A DNA stretch of 64,000 nt from JAEUOS01 sp040382235 (lineage in GTDB: Bacteria > Pseudomonadota > Gammaproteobacteria > Burkholderiales > JAEUOS01): assembly GCA_040382235.1 (NCBI GenBank), contig JBEIFV010000010.1, positions 1 to 64,000 on the forward strand. Direction: 5' to 3'. Made by a program: the position numbers and the translations under genes. This document shows positions 50,926-60,282 of this stretch, one piece after another. The notes beneath the pieces are model-generated. The model was not told the origin of the DNA. It saw only the letters and a program-made list of their open reading frames with translations, and did no database searches. Every line of letters starts with the position of its first letter. Positions within the stretch are counted from its first letter, which is position 1.

Positions 50926-52245
50926 ATGGCGGGCGCCGGAATGCTGCCCGTGCTGGCCAACTGTGCCAGCAGTTGCCGGACAGCGACGTCGATCGAAGCC
51001 TTGAACCGCAGTTGCCATTGCTTAAGCCTGGACCAAGACGCGCTGCGCGGCGGTCTCGAAGCGGATCTGGGCAGGAGCGGCTTGTCGCGTGCCATGGTCG
51101 AGACGCATCCGCATCTTTTCGCGTCCGTGCCGATGTTCGTCTCGCGCGCGCACGTCGATGCGATGGTGCGGGTGATCGCGGCAATGGAAGCGGTCGTTGC
51201 CACGCCACATTTCCGCCACGCGGCGCTGGCCTGGGCGCCGAAAATCGCGGGCTTCGATCCGGGTTCGCGCGGCGGCCTGCTGGGCGTCGATTTTCACATC
51301 GCCGCCAGCGGCCCGCAATTAATCGAGATCAACACCAATCCGGGCGGCGCGCTTCTCAACACGGTCCTCGGGCGTGCGCAGCGGGTGTGTTGCGCTGACG
51401 TGGCCGGGCTCGCGATGGCGCCGATGGAAGCCGACGCCATCGAGCAAGCGTTGTTTGAGAGTTTCATGATGGAGTGGCGCGCGCAGCGCAGGGATGCGCC
51501 GCTGCGGTCGGTGGCGATCGTCGACACGGCGCCGGAGCAGCAGTATCTCTACCCCGAGTTCCTCCTGTACCGGCAGCTCTTCAGCCGGCACGGCATCGAG
51601 GTGACGATCTGCGATCCGTGCGCGCTCGCCCGCAAGGACGGTTGGCTGTGGAACGGCAGCCAGCCGCTCGACTTCGTCTACAACCGGCTGACCGATTTCG
51701 CGCTGGAAGAGCCTGCCCACGCGTCGCTCAAGGCCGCCTACCTCGCCAGGGAAGTGGTGGTCAGCCCGCATTCGCGCGCGCATGCGCTGTATGCGGACAA
51801 GCGCAATCTCACGCTGCTCTGCGATGAGGCGTTCCTTATCGCGACGGGTGTCGCCGAGGAAGTGATTGCCACGCTCAAGGCCGCGGTTCCGCGCACCGAG
51901 ATCATGACGGCCGGCAACCGCGAAGCCGTGTGGGCCAAGCGGCGCGACCTGTTCTTCAAACCGGCCGCCGGCTACGGCAGCAGGGCCGCGTACCGCGGCG
52001 ACAAACTCACGCGGCGGGTATGGGACGAAATGGCGATGGGCAGCTACGTGGCGCAGGCGCTGGTTGCACCCAGCGAACGGCACCTTGCGGGCTCACCGGC
52101 GGCCCGGCCATTGAAAGCCGATGTGCGCAACTATGCTTATGCCGGCGTGGTGCAACTCGTCACGGCGCGCCTGTACCAGGGGCAGACGACGAATTTCCGC
52201 ACGCCTGGTGGCGGCTTCGCGCCGGTGTTCACCGAAGCGACATGA
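50926..52245 (+). CDS. ATP-grasp-like protein of unknown substrate
   Basis: A protein of about 439 residues. LIEINTNPGGALLN resembles the metal-binding E-x-N of ATP-grasp ligases, and RDLFFKPAAGYGSRAAYRG resembles the Lys and Gly-rich nucleotide loop. Their order (E-x-N before the Lys loop) suggests a circularly permuted ATP-grasp, as in glutathionylspermidine synthetase-like proteins. WNGSQPLDFVYNRLTDFALEEPAHASL and VRNYAYAGVVQLVTARLYQGQTTNFRTPGGGFAPV are other distinctive blocks. The start is uncertain (50926 or 50941; upstream codons to 50827 look spurious). I infer a ligase that joins an amine to a carboxylate. Confidence 0.55.
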   Translation: MAGAGMLPVLANCASSCRTATSIEALNRSCHCLSLDQDALRGGLEADLGRSGLSRAMVETHPHLFASVPMFVSRAHVDAMVRVIAAMEAVVATPHFRHAALAWAPKIAGFDPGSRGGLLGVDFHIAASGPQLIEINTNPGGALLNTVLGRAQRVCCADVAGLAMAPMEADAIEQALFESFMMEWRAQRRDAPLRSVAIVDTAPEQQYLYPEFLLYRQLFSRHGIEVTICDPCALARKDGWLWNGSQPLDFVYNRLTDFALEEPAHASLKAAYLAREVVVSPHSRAHALYADKRNLTLLCDEAFLIATGVAEEVIATLKAAVPRTEIMTAGNREAVWAKRRDLFFKPAAGYGSRAAYRGDKLTRRVWDEMAMGSYVAQALVAPSERHLAGSPAARPLKADVRNYAYAGVVQLVTARLYQGQTTNFRTPGGGFAPVFTEAT

Positions 52246-52379
52246 TTTCGGACCGGCGCGCACGCATTGGCTGACCGGCAATTTCAGCGGCCGCGCGCGC
52301 TGGCCAGCGAAAGCTGGCTCGAGCGAACTCCGCACCGCCGCGGCGACGGCACGCGTTTCCACGCCGGGTATTTCGACGA

Positions 52380-52865
52380 TCAAGGCTGCGGGCGATATGC
52401 CTGGAAAATCGTCGCCGAACCGTCGCGCGCGACCAGCAGCACATCGTAGGGATCTTGTCGATTGTTGTAGGCGGGCCCATCCATACCGGGTGAACCGACC
52501 GGCATGCCCGGCACCGCGAGTCCCACGGCGGCGGGTCTTTCCTTGAGCAGGCGGCGGATTTCGCGGACCGGCACATGTCCCTCGATCACGTATCCGCCCA
52601 CCGTTGCGGTATGGCAGGAGCCGAACTGCTTTGGCATGCCCAGCTTGAGGCGCACCGGATTGTTGCCGATGTCGTGCGCCTTGACGGCGAAGCCGTTGCC
52701 CTCGAGGTAGGCGATCCAGTCCTTGCAGCAACCGCAGGTCGGCGCCTTCCAGACCTCGACCATGGGCCTGGCTGGTGCGGCCCAGGCGCATGCAATCGGC
52801 AAAGCGGCGAGACCCGACAACATGCGCCTGCGGCCCAGGCGGAAATCATTCAATTCGCGTTGCAC
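52380..52865 (-). CDS. DUF411 domain protein, probable copper-binding
   Basis: A 161-residue exported protein. The N-terminus (RLGRRRMLSGLAALPIACAWAAPARP) is a Tat-like leader. MVEVWKAPTCGCCKDWIAYLEGNGFAVKAHD has the CGCC motif of DUF411, and GSCHTATVGGYVIEGHVPVREIRRLLKERP follows. DUF411 proteins are thought to be periplasmic metal (mostly copper) binding proteins with a thioredoxin-like fold. Downstream of cusF and the oxidase genes on the same strand, it belongs to the copper block. Confidence 0.85.
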   Translation of the reverse strand: MQRELNDFRLGRRRMLSGLAALPIACAWAAPARPMVEVWKAPTCGCCKDWIAYLEGNGFAVKAHDIGNNPVRLKLGMPKQFGSCHTATVGGYVIEGHVPVREIRRLLKERPAAVGLAVPGMPVGSPGMDGPAYNNRQDPYDVLLVARDGSATIFQAYRPQP

Positions 52866-53034
52866 GTGAAGACCCTTTCAAATGGATTCGGGCGAATTGC
52901 GCTTGCGGCGGCCCACATCCGATCCGGCGCCGCCTGCACGGGGCAATGTCTCGCAATCGCAATCGCTCCAGCATCGCCGTGACATTGCCGGCGTAAGCGG
53001 CGAAGCTATCGCGGCAAGGGCTCTCATGGTTTGA

Positions 53035-53331
53035 TCATTTTTTCATTTCGATGCCGGTGACCGTGTACTGGCCGCCGATCTTGTCGGCGGAAAAGCCGAT
53101 CTTGTCGCCTTCCTTCACTCGGTCCAGCAACGCCGGATCAGTGACGCGGAACACCATGGTCATCGGCGACATTTCGAGATTCTTGATCTCGCCGTGCTTG
53201 AGCGTGATCTTGCCCTGTGCGCGGTCGACCTTGCGGACTTCGCCGTCACTCATGACGCTTACCTGCGCCCAACTGGTGGATGCGGATGCCGCGGCAAGTG
53301 CCGAGATGGCAATCAGATTGCGGATGCTCAT
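53035..53331 (-). CDS. cusF: CusF-type periplasmic copper chaperone
   Basis: A 98-residue periplasmic protein. The signal peptide is LIAISALAAASASTSWAQ. GEVRKVDRAQGKITLKHGEIKNLEMSPMTMVFRV is the CusF OB-fold with the His and two Met ligands (KH...MSPMTM). CusF binds Cu(I) or Ag(I) and passes it to a CusBA pump, but no CusA or CusB gene is present here. It begins 15 bp downstream of the multicopper oxidase gene end... on the minus strand the oxidase is read after it. Confidence 0.85.
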   Translation of the reverse strand: MSIRNLIAISALAAASASTSWAQVSVMSDGEVRKVDRAQGKITLKHGEIKNLEMSPMTMVFRVTDPALLDRVKEGDKIGFSADKIGGQYTVTGIEMKK

Positions 53332-53346
53332 TTCACTTCTCCTTCT

Positions 53347-54798
53347 TCAATGGCCGGCATGTCCGCCGGCGGGTTTGCGTACGTTTAGTTCGATCGTGTT
53401 GCGCTCACCGATGGCACGGCCGGTTGCCGGGTCGATCTCGCCCATGCGCGAGGTCGGTGCCCGCGTCGGATTGAGTGATTCCCCGGACCACTTGTAGGCC
53501 ACGGTATTGGCGGGGTACTTGTAGGGCCCGGGGTCCTTGTAGTCGTTCCTGGCCAGGCCTTCACGCACCTTGACGGTGGAAAACATGCCGCCCATCTCGA
53601 TCGGGCCGAACTGGCCCTGGCCGGTCATCATCGGCAGGGTGTTGTCGGGGATCTGCATCTCCATCTCGCCCATGTCGGCCATGCCGCGCTCGCCCATCAC
53701 CATGTAGTCGGGCACCAGCTTGTTGATCTTGGCGGCGATGCCGCGATGGTCGACGCCGATCATGGTGGGCACGCCATGGCCCATCGGGTTCATGGTGTGG
53801 TGGCTCTTGTGGCAATGAAAGGCCCAGTCGCCCGGTTCGGTGGCTTCGAACTCGAACGCGCGCATCTGGCCCACCGCGATGTCGGTGGTGACCTCGGGCC
53901 AGCGTGCGGAGGGCGGGGTCCAGCCGCCGTCGGTGCAGGTGACCACGAACTCGTGGCCGTGCAGGTGGATCGGGTGATTGGTCATGGTGAGGTTGCCGAC
54001 GCGGATGCGCACGCGGTCACCCATGCGGCACACCAGCGCATCGATGCCCGGAAAGGCGCGGCTGTTCCAGGTCCACAGGTTGAAGTCGAGCATGGTGTTG
54101 ATCTGCGGGGTGGCGCTGCCGGGATCGATGTCGTAGGCATTCAACAGGAAACAGAAATCGCGATCCACCGGCATGAACTTCGGGTCTTTCGGATGGGTGA
54201 CCCAGAAGCCCATCATGCCCATCGCCATTTGTGTCATCTCATCGGCATGCGGGTGGTACATGAAGGTGCCGGCCCGGCGCGCGATGAATTCGTAGACATA
54301 GGTTTCACCGGGCTTGATCTGCGGCTGGTTCAAGCCGCCCACACCATCCATGCCGTTGGGCAGGCGCTGGCCGTGCCAGTGGATGGTGGTGTGCTCGGGC
54401 AGCTTGTTGGTGACGAACATGCGCACGCGGTCACCTTCGACCACCTCGATGGTCGGTCCCGGTGACTGGCCGTTGTAGCCCCACAGGTTGGCGATCATGC
54501 CGGGGGCGATTTCGCGCTGCACCGGTTCGGCGATCAGGTGAAATTCCTTGTAGCCGTCTTTCATGCGCCACGGCAAGGTCCAGCTATTGAGCGTGACCAC
54601 CGGGTTGTAGGGGCGGCCCTTGGCAGGCAGCGGCGTGATGACAGTGGCGGCGGAATCTCGCAGCGGCGCCTCGGGCACCGCGGCCTGGGCCACGCGTGAA
54701 ACGGCGGCGGCGCCGATCAGCGCCGCGCCGATGCCGGCACCCTGCGCGAAGAAGCGGCGGCGTGCGGGAGCGGAGGTTTTCATGGTGTTGGTTTTCAT
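53347..54798 (-). CDS. multicopper oxidase with copper-resistance context
   Basis: A 483-residue exported oxidase. It has a Tat signal (RRRFFAQGAGIGAALIGAAAVS). Copper motifs: IHWHGQRLP, YHPHADEMTQ, NHPIHLHGHEF and FHCHKSHHTMNPMGHG (HCHxxxH with the axial Met). The Met-rich loop MVMGERGMADMGEMEMQIPDNTLPMM near residue 400 probably binds extra Cu(I). It lies between TolC and cusF on the same strand. It differs from the CueO-like enzyme at 22.3 kb, so the locus carries two distinct oxidases. The start could also be at 54783. Confidence 0.9.
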   Translation of the reverse strand: MKTNTMKTSAPARRRFFAQGAGIGAALIGAAAVSRVAQAAVPEAPLRDSAATVITPLPAKGRPYNPVVTLNSWTLPWRMKDGYKEFHLIAEPVQREIAPGMIANLWGYNGQSPGPTIEVVEGDRVRMFVTNKLPEHTTIHWHGQRLPNGMDGVGGLNQPQIKPGETYVYEFIARRAGTFMYHPHADEMTQMAMGMMGFWVTHPKDPKFMPVDRDFCFLLNAYDIDPGSATPQINTMLDFNLWTWNSRAFPGIDALVCRMGDRVRIRVGNLTMTNHPIHLHGHEFVVTCTDGGWTPPSARWPEVTTDIAVGQMRAFEFEATEPGDWAFHCHKSHHTMNPMGHGVPTMIGVDHRGIAAKINKLVPDYMVMGERGMADMGEMEMQIPDNTLPMMTGQGQFGPIEMGGMFSTVKVREGLARNDYKDPGPYKYPANTVAYKWSGESLNPTRAPTSRMGEIDPATGRAIGERNTIELNVRKPAGGHAGH

Positions 54799-54811
54799 GG
54801 TGGTGATAGCG

Positions 54812-56224
54812 TCAATGCCCGCCGCCGGCCGGCTTGGCCGCGACCGGCGTCATGGGTCGCCCAAGGCCCAAGGCCGCGGGCTTGCCGATCAGGGCCATCT
54901 GCAAGTCCGACTCGGCCAGCCAGAAATCGCGCTGCGCCTCGATGGTGGCGTTGACCGCCAGTACCTGCTCGCGGGAGTCGGCCAGCAGTTCGAACACGCT
55001 TTTCAACATGCCGTTGTAGCGCAGCAGCATCTCGTCGGAGATCTTCTTGCGCAGCGGCACGATTTCATCGCGATAGTGGCGCGCCAGATCGTGCTGCGTG
55101 CGGTAGCTGGAATAGGCTTCGCGCACTTCGCTTTGCGCGGCGATCGCGGTTTCGCGGATCCGTTCGGCGGCCTGCATGTAGCGCGCTTCGGCGCCGGCGA
55201 TGCGTGCGCCGCCGAAGTCGAAGAGCGGAATGTCGAAGCCCACTTCCCAGCCGCGCTTGCGCGGCTCGCGCCCCTCGTCGACGCGGGCGCGGCCGATCTC
55301 CAGCACGTTGGTGAAGCGTGTGATCCGGCTCAAACCCAGGGACGCGGCCAGCGACTCCGCCTCAAGGCGCGCGGCGGCAACATCGAGCCGCTCCTGCATG
55401 GCTTCCCGGGCGATCCCGTCTTCGTCGCGTGTCGCCGCCGGCAGGTCCGGCAGGCGCTCGGGCAGCTTGAATCCGGCCGGATCGGTGAGGCCCATCAAGC
55501 GGGTGAGTTGTTCACGCGCCGCCGTGGCTGCATGCTGGGCGCGTGCCATCTGCGCTGCTGCATCGGCATAGAAGGCATGCTCGCGCATCTGCGTCAAGCG
55601 CGAGAAGTTGCCGGCACGCGCCATGCGCCGCGCCAGTTCGGCGCCGGCCTCGGCGGACTCTTTCACCTGACCCATGTACTTAAGGGTCTGCGCCGCGGCC
55701 ACCGCTTGCACCCAGGCCTTGCGGGTATCGGCGGCGGTACGCAGCATCTCTGACGTGACCGCGCGCCGCGTGCCTTCGAAGCGGCGCCCGGCCGCCTCCA
55801 TGCGCAAGGGCAGGGTGATGAGCGACATCACGCCGAACGAAAGCAGGCTTTCGATCTTGACGTCGCTTTCGCGATTGATCGCGCGCATGAAGGAAAAGCG
55901 CGGATTGTCGATACGGCCTGATGACACGAGATCGCTCTCGGAAATGCCCAGCTCGGCATAGGTGGCCTGCAGACCGGGGTTGTTGTAGAGCGCGATCTGG
56001 ACGGCATCGTCTGCCGACAACGGTTGGGCCAACAGAGCCGCGACCTTTTGCCGGACACTTTCTGCATCGCTTTCGCTCCTGATCCAGATGGCGTCGCGGC
56101 CGAGACGATCTTTCGCCGTCTGTTGCGCGAGACCGAAACCGCGGTCTTCAGAAAAAGTGGTGCAGCCACCCAGCAGGGCGGCGATGAGCGCCAGGGCGAG
56201 TGCGTGCCGCGGTGGCTGTCTCAT
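54812..56224 (-). CDS. TolC-family outer-membrane protein
   Basis: A 470-residue outer-membrane duct protein. The lipobox-like LIAALLGGCTTF suggests a lipoprotein at Cys21, as in CusC-type factors. SADDAVQIALYNNPGLQATYAELGISESDLVSSG and VGFDIPLFDFGGARIAGAEARYMQAAERIRETAIAAQSEVREAYSSYRTQHDLARHYRDEIVPLRKKISDEMLLRYNGML are typical TolC repeats. It overlaps the upstream CusF-like gene by 4 bp (ATGA). No RND pump or adaptor is encoded with it here. Confidence 0.88.
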   Translation of the reverse strand: MRQPPRHALALALIAALLGGCTTFSEDRGFGLAQQTAKDRLGRDAIWIRSESDAESVRQKVAALLAQPLSADDAVQIALYNNPGLQATYAELGISESDLVSSGRIDNPRFSFMRAINRESDVKIESLLSFGVMSLITLPLRMEAAGRRFEGTRRAVTSEMLRTAADTRKAWVQAVAAAQTLKYMGQVKESAEAGAELARRMARAGNFSRLTQMREHAFYADAAAQMARAQHAATAAREQLTRLMGLTDPAGFKLPERLPDLPAATRDEDGIAREAMQERLDVAAARLEAESLAASLGLSRITRFTNVLEIGRARVDEGREPRKRGWEVGFDIPLFDFGGARIAGAEARYMQAAERIRETAIAAQSEVREAYSSYRTQHDLARHYRDEIVPLRKKISDEMLLRYNGMLKSVFELLADSREQVLAVNATIEAQRDFWLAESDLQMALIGKPAALGLGRPMTPVAAKPAGGGH

Positions 56225-56727
56225 TTGCGTTCCCCCTGACGATGCCCGGCATGCGGGTCGGCCGCCTGCATTGGCTTGGGCGCCGGCGGCGCGTTGCGCG
56301 CGAAGTCTGCGATACGGTAGACGTCGCCGTCTTTCTCGAGCGTGAAGGCAATGCGCTCGCCGGGCTTGACCTTTTCGGCCAGGGAAACCGACTTCAGCTG
56401 CCAGAAGGCGATGCCGGCCGGCCAGCCCAGGGGCTTGATGGCGTCGGCGTCGATGCGCACGCGGCCGGCCGCACGGTCGATTTCAAGCACGGTGCCGAAG
56501 GCGCTGACGCTTTTCTCGATCTCCCGCAGGTGCGCGTTGTGGCCACCCAACACCGCCATGGTGTCGTTGACGTCGCGCCAGTTGGCGGGCTTCTCGTCGC
56601 GGTAAGCCTGGTAGTCGCGCAGGGCCGACTGGTGTTTGGGTGGAGCTACGAACGACTGTGCTTGTGCGGTGCCGATAGTCAGCACTGTGGCCGCGACGGC
56701 CCAGCACGGGCGGTGTTTCAAAAGCAT
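56221..56727 (-). CDS. exported CusF-like copper-binding protein
   Basis: A 168-residue protein with signal peptide (AVAATVLTIGTAQAQ). Residues 75-145 resemble the CusF fold: GTVLEIDRAAGRVRIDADAIKPLGWPAGIAFWQLKSVSLAEKVKPGERIAFTLEKDGDVYRIADF. The usual MSPMTM ligands are replaced by the W-rich WPAGIAFW. The tail (HAGHRQGERK) is His-containing. The metal ligands are weaker than in the canonical CusF at 53.0 kb. Translation is coupled to TolC downstream. Confidence 0.7.
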   Translation of the reverse strand: MLLKHRPCWAVAATVLTIGTAQAQSFVAPPKHQSALRDYQAYRDEKPANWRDVNDTMAVLGGHNAHLREIEKSVSAFGTVLEIDRAAGRVRIDADAIKPLGWPAGIAFWQLKSVSLAEKVKPGERIAFTLEKDGDVYRIADFARNAPPAPKPMQAADPHAGHRQGERK

Positions 56728-56800
56728 GATGACTCCTTGACGGCGAAAGAACGGCGGCGCACCTCCGGATGAAGGCGCGCGCGGTCAAAACGTCAGGGAA

Positions 56801-57226
56801 TCAAATGCGCAGGCGCGCGGTGCTCTGGTATGGCGGCGGTGCGCCGCCGTGATGCGAGGCATCCGGCCGGTTGGCCGGCGGCGTCATCGCGCCGCAGCCG
56901 GCGGGGCTCACGAAGGCGGCAACCAATAGATAGGCGCTGCTGGCATCGTCGGCCATTTGCGCATGCGGATGATCCAGGGTCTGTACCGCGCTCTGGCAAT
57001 GGACCTTGCACAGAAGCAGGGGCGCGGGGTCGGCCGCGGGCTCGTGGCAGTGCGATTCGGCGGCGGAATCCGCGTCGCCAGCCGCTGCCATCTGCACCTC
57101 GGGCGCCGGTTTTTCCGAACCTTGCGGTGCAACTGCAGTGGCGTGCAGCGACACCATCGCATAAGCGGCGATGAGGGTGCCGAGCAGCACGCGCGCGGCG
57201 GTACGCAGGGTTCTGGAGCGGATCAT
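56801..57226 (-). CDS. uncharacterised secreted Cys/His-containing protein
   Basis: A 141-residue protein with a signal-like helix (VLLGTLIAAYAMVSLHATAVAP). AESHCHEPAADPAPLLLCKVHCQSAVQTLDHPHAQ contains several Cys and His residues (CxHE, CKVHCQ) that could bind metal. HHGGAPPPYQSTARLRI ends it. Similar small exported proteins occur in copper operons but I cannot name the family. It lies between CueR and the CusF-like gene on the same strand. Confidence 0.6.
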   Translation of the reverse strand: MIRSRTLRTAARVLLGTLIAAYAMVSLHATAVAPQGSEKPAPEVQMAAAGDADSAAESHCHEPAADPAPLLLCKVHCQSAVQTLDHPHAQMADDASSAYLLVAAFVSPAGCGAMTPPANRPDASHHGGAPPPYQSTARLRI

Positions 57227-57283
57227 GAGATTGAAACTATAGGCGGGTGCTGCGGATTTGACAATCACACTGGAATTGGAGCG

Positions 57284-57727
57284 TTACGCATGGCCAAAGG
57301 TTCCCGTCGCATGCGAGGCGCCGCCGGGCCCTCGCGCGAGATCCTCAAGGATCGGGCAATCCGGCCGCTCGTCGCCGTGGCATTGGCCAGCCAGATGCTC
57401 CAAGCTGCGGCGCATCTCTGTCATTTCGAGAATCCGCGCATCGAGCTCGGCCATGTGTGCCAGCGCCAGCGCCTTGACCTTGCTGCTGGCGCGGCGGCGG
57501 TCGCGCCACAGGCTCAACAGAGCTTCGATCTGCCTGACCGAAAAGCCCAGGTTGCGCGCGCGGCGGATGAAGCGCAGCATGTGCACGTCGGCCTCTGCAT
57601 ACACGCGGTAACCGGCATGCGTGCGTTTCGGCGACGGGATCAGGCCGATCTCCTCGTAGTGGCGGATCATCTTGGCCGACACGCCCGAGGCGCTGGCCGC
57701 ATCGCCGATGTTGACCGGGTAGCTCAT
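57284..57727 (-). CDS. cueR: MerR-family Cu(I)-responsive activator
   Basis: A 147-residue MerR-type regulator. VNIGDAASASGVSAKMIRHYEEIGLIPSPKRTHAGYRVY is the DNA-binding head with winged helix, followed by a dimerisation helix. The metal loop near residues 116-124 (CHGDERPDC) has the two CueR cysteines eight residues apart and the following PIL. It should activate copA and copZ through the 19-bp-spacer promoters at 60.2-60.3 kb. It begins 18 bp after the copA stop. ATG 57742 is an alternative start. Confidence 0.92.
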   Translation of the reverse strand: MSYPVNIGDAASASGVSAKMIRHYEEIGLIPSPKRTHAGYRVYAEADVHMLRFIRRARNLGFSVRQIEALLSLWRDRRRASSKVKALALAHMAELDARILEMTEMRRSLEHLAGQCHGDERPDCPILEDLARGPGGASHATGTFGHA

Positions 57728-57745
57728 CGTTGCCTGTGCCATGAT

Positions 57746-60142
57746 TTACGTCTTGTCAGCGTTGTGCAATGCCGGGCGCCAGCGCTTGAGCAGCAAGGCA
57801 TTCGACACCACGGAGACGCTGGAGAAAGCCATCGCGGCGCCCGCCAGCATCGGGTTCAGCATGCCGAAGGCCGCCAGCGGTATGCCGACCGCGTTGTAGA
57901 TGAACGCCCAGAACAGGTTCTGGCGGATCTTGCTGTAGGTGCGGCGCGAGATGGCGATGGCGTCGGCCACCAGCAGCGGATTGCCGCGCATCAGGGTGAT
58001 GCCGGCGGCGTGCATGGCGGCATCGGTACCGGTGGCCATGGCGATGCCTACATCCGCCGCTGCCAGTGCCGGCGCGTCGTTGATGCCGTCGCCCACCATC
58101 GCTACGCGACCCTGCGCCTTGAGCGACATGACCACCTCGGCTTTGTCGGCCGGCAACACTTCGGACCGCACCGTACGAATGCCCAGGCGGTCAGCCACCG
58201 CCCGCGCGGCGCCGGCGTTGTCACCGGTCAGGAGCACCGTATCGATACCCTGGTCGGTGAGGCGCCGGATCGCATCGATGGCAGAGGGCTTGATGGTGTC
58301 GCCGAAAGCCAGCAGGCCCAGCACACGGCCGGGTTCACTGAGCCAGGAAACCGTGTTGCCCTGCGCTTCGAGTTGGGCTGCGCGCGCGGCCAACGCGCCG
58401 GGCGCCAGACCCTCCTCGCGCAACAGGCGCGCCGCACCCAGCTTGAGGCGGCGGCCCTCGACCAAGGCAGTCACACCGCGGCCAGGCAGGGCGGCGAATT
58501 CCTGCATGGCGGGCACATCAATGTGGTCGCGCGCCGCGGCCTCTGCCACCGCACGCGCCAGCGGGTGCTCGCTGCCGGCCTGCAGGGCGGCTGCCAGCCG
58601 CAGTACGTCATGGGTTGTCAGATCGTTGCCCTCGATCGCGGTCACGGTCGGGTGGCCGACGGTGAGCGTGCCGGTCTTGTCGAAGGCCACCACCTTGACC
58701 GCGTGCGCGACTTCGAGCGCCTCGGCGTCGCGGATCAGGATGCCGTGGCGCGCCGCCACGCCGGTGCCGGCCATGATCGCGGTGGGTGTGGCCAAGCCCA
58801 GCGCGCACGGGCAGGCGATCACCAGCACCGCCACTGCGTTGAGCCAGGCGCTGGTCCAGTTGCCGCCGTAGAGGCCCCAGCCGAGCAGGGTGACAGCGGC
58901 GGCCACAACCACCACTGGTACGAACACTGCACTGACCCGATCGACGATGCGCTGGATCGGCGCTTTTTTCGCCTGCGCCGATTCGACCAGGCGGATGATG
59001 CGCGCCAGCGCCGTCTCGGCGCCAATGGCGGTGGTGCGAACCGCGATCAGGCCTTCAGCGTTCAGGGTGGCGCCGGTGACGCGGTCGCCGACGTTTTTTG
59101 CCGCGGGCAGGGATTCGCCGGTGATCATCGACTCGTCGGCGTGGGTAGTACCTTCGATGATGATGCCGTCGACGGCGATTCGTTCGCCCGGTTTGACTAC
59201 CACGATATCGCCCAGCACCACGGCGTCGAGTGCGATGTCATTGAGACCATTGGCGCGCCGCACCCGTGCAGTCGGCACCTTCAGGGCCTGCAGGGCGCGT
59301 ATCGCCTCGGTGGTCTGGCGCTTGGCCCGTGCCTCCAGAAACTTGCCCAAGAGCACCAGCGTGATCACCACCGCCGCCGATTCGAAATACAGGTGCGGCA
59401 TGCCCGATTGGTCGGTCAGCCACAGGTAGATCGACAGGCCGTAGGCGGCCGAGGTGCCCAGCGCCACCAGCAGGTCCATGTTGCCGGTGCCGGCCTTGAG
59501 TGCACCCCAGCCGGCGCGGTAGAAGCGCGCGCCGAACCAGAATTGCACGGGTGTGGCCAGCAGCCACTGCATCGAGGCCGGCAGCATCCAGTGCTGGCCC
59601 GCTACTTCGCCCACCATCGGTATGACCAGTGGCAGCGAGAGCAGGGCGCTTGCGATCACCGGCAGGCGCTCGCGCCAGGCGCGGGCGGCGGCGCTGGCGG
59701 CCGGGTCGGCATCGGCTGGCGCTTCCGCATGCGGCGCGGCCTGGTAGCCGGCGCGCGTTACTGCCGCCACCAGCAAGGTGGGCGATACGGCGCCCTTGTA
59801 GGCATGCACGGTGGCGCGTTCGGTGGCCAGGTTGACCTCGGCACTGGCCACCCCGGGTACGGCCGCCAGCGCCTTTTCGACGCGGCCAACACACGAAGCA
59901 CAGGTCATGCCGTGGATGTCGAGCACCAGATCTTCCTGCGGCACCGTGTAGCCGGCGGCATCGACCGCCTGTGCCAGCAGACTGCCGGTAAGGCTGTCGG
60001 CGCCGGTCACGGTTGCCGCTTCGGTGGCGAGGTTGACCGCGACGTTCTGCACCCCCGGCACCCGGGCGAGTGATTTCTCGACCCGTCCGACGCAGGAGGC
60101 GCAGGTCATCCCGCTGATGGGCAATGTGAAGGTGGTGCTCAT
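57746..60142 (-). CDS. copA: Cu(I)-exporting P1B-type ATPase
   Basis: A 798-residue copper pump. Two N-terminal heavy-metal domains each have GMTCASC (Cys 14/17 and 81/84). The transmembrane metal site is VIACPCALGLATPTAIMAG (CPC). Phosphorylation site VVAFDKTGTLTVGHP, ATP-binding HP motif (SEHPLARAV) and hinge MVGDGINDAPALAAADVGIAMATGTD are all present. It exports cytosolic Cu(I). It is divergent from copZ, with a CueR-type promoter 5' to each. Confidence 0.95.
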   Translation of the reverse strand: MSTTFTLPISGMTCASCVGRVEKSLARVPGVQNVAVNLATEAATVTGADSLTGSLLAQAVDAAGYTVPQEDLVLDIHGMTCASCVGRVEKALAAVPGVASAEVNLATERATVHAYKGAVSPTLLVAAVTRAGYQAAPHAEAPADADPAASAAARAWRERLPVIASALLSLPLVIPMVGEVAGQHWMLPASMQWLLATPVQFWFGARFYRAGWGALKAGTGNMDLLVALGTSAAYGLSIYLWLTDQSGMPHLYFESAAVVITLVLLGKFLEARAKRQTTEAIRALQALKVPTARVRRANGLNDIALDAVVLGDIVVVKPGERIAVDGIIIEGTTHADESMITGESLPAAKNVGDRVTGATLNAEGLIAVRTTAIGAETALARIIRLVESAQAKKAPIQRIVDRVSAVFVPVVVVAAAVTLLGWGLYGGNWTSAWLNAVAVLVIACPCALGLATPTAIMAGTGVAARHGILIRDAEALEVAHAVKVVAFDKTGTLTVGHPTVTAIEGNDLTTHDVLRLAAALQAGSEHPLARAVAEAAARDHIDVPAMQEFAALPGRGVTALVEGRRLKLGAARLLREEGLAPGALAARAAQLEAQGNTVSWLSEPGRVLGLLAFGDTIKPSAIDAIRRLTDQGIDTVLLTGDNAGAARAVADRLGIRTVRSEVLPADKAEVVMSLKAQGRVAMVGDGINDAPALAAADVGIAMATGTDAAMHAAGITLMRGNPLLVADAIAISRRTYSKIRQNLFWAFIYNAVGIPLAAFGMLNPMLAGAAMAFSSVSVVSNALLLKRWRPALHNADKT

Positions 60143-60182
60143 GCTGCTGGAGTGTTCCGCCTAAGCGACCCGGGAAAATGAA

Positions 60183-60213
60183 AGTGTCAAGCTTCCCATC
60201 ATGGGAATGTCAA
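60183..60213 (-). promoter_or_regulatory. CueR-type promoter for copA
   Basis: Reading leftward: -35 TTGACA (60213-60208), 19-bp spacer TTCCCATGATGGGAAGCTT and -10 GACACT (60188-60183). The spacer contains the near-perfect dyad TTCCCAT/ATGGGAA. The stretched 19-bp spacer and the dyad are the hallmark of MerR/CueR-activated promoters. Confidence 0.85.
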
Positions 60214-60282
60214 GCAATGATCGCATTGATGTTCGGCGCCGGGGGCATGCGGCGGCGCTGAAGCTTGATTTTCATCAAATGT

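Noticed and set aside
56957..60073. 1038-codon plus-strand frame opposite copA/cueR
   Set aside because: Shadow of CopA and CueR with low-complexity composition; no family motif.
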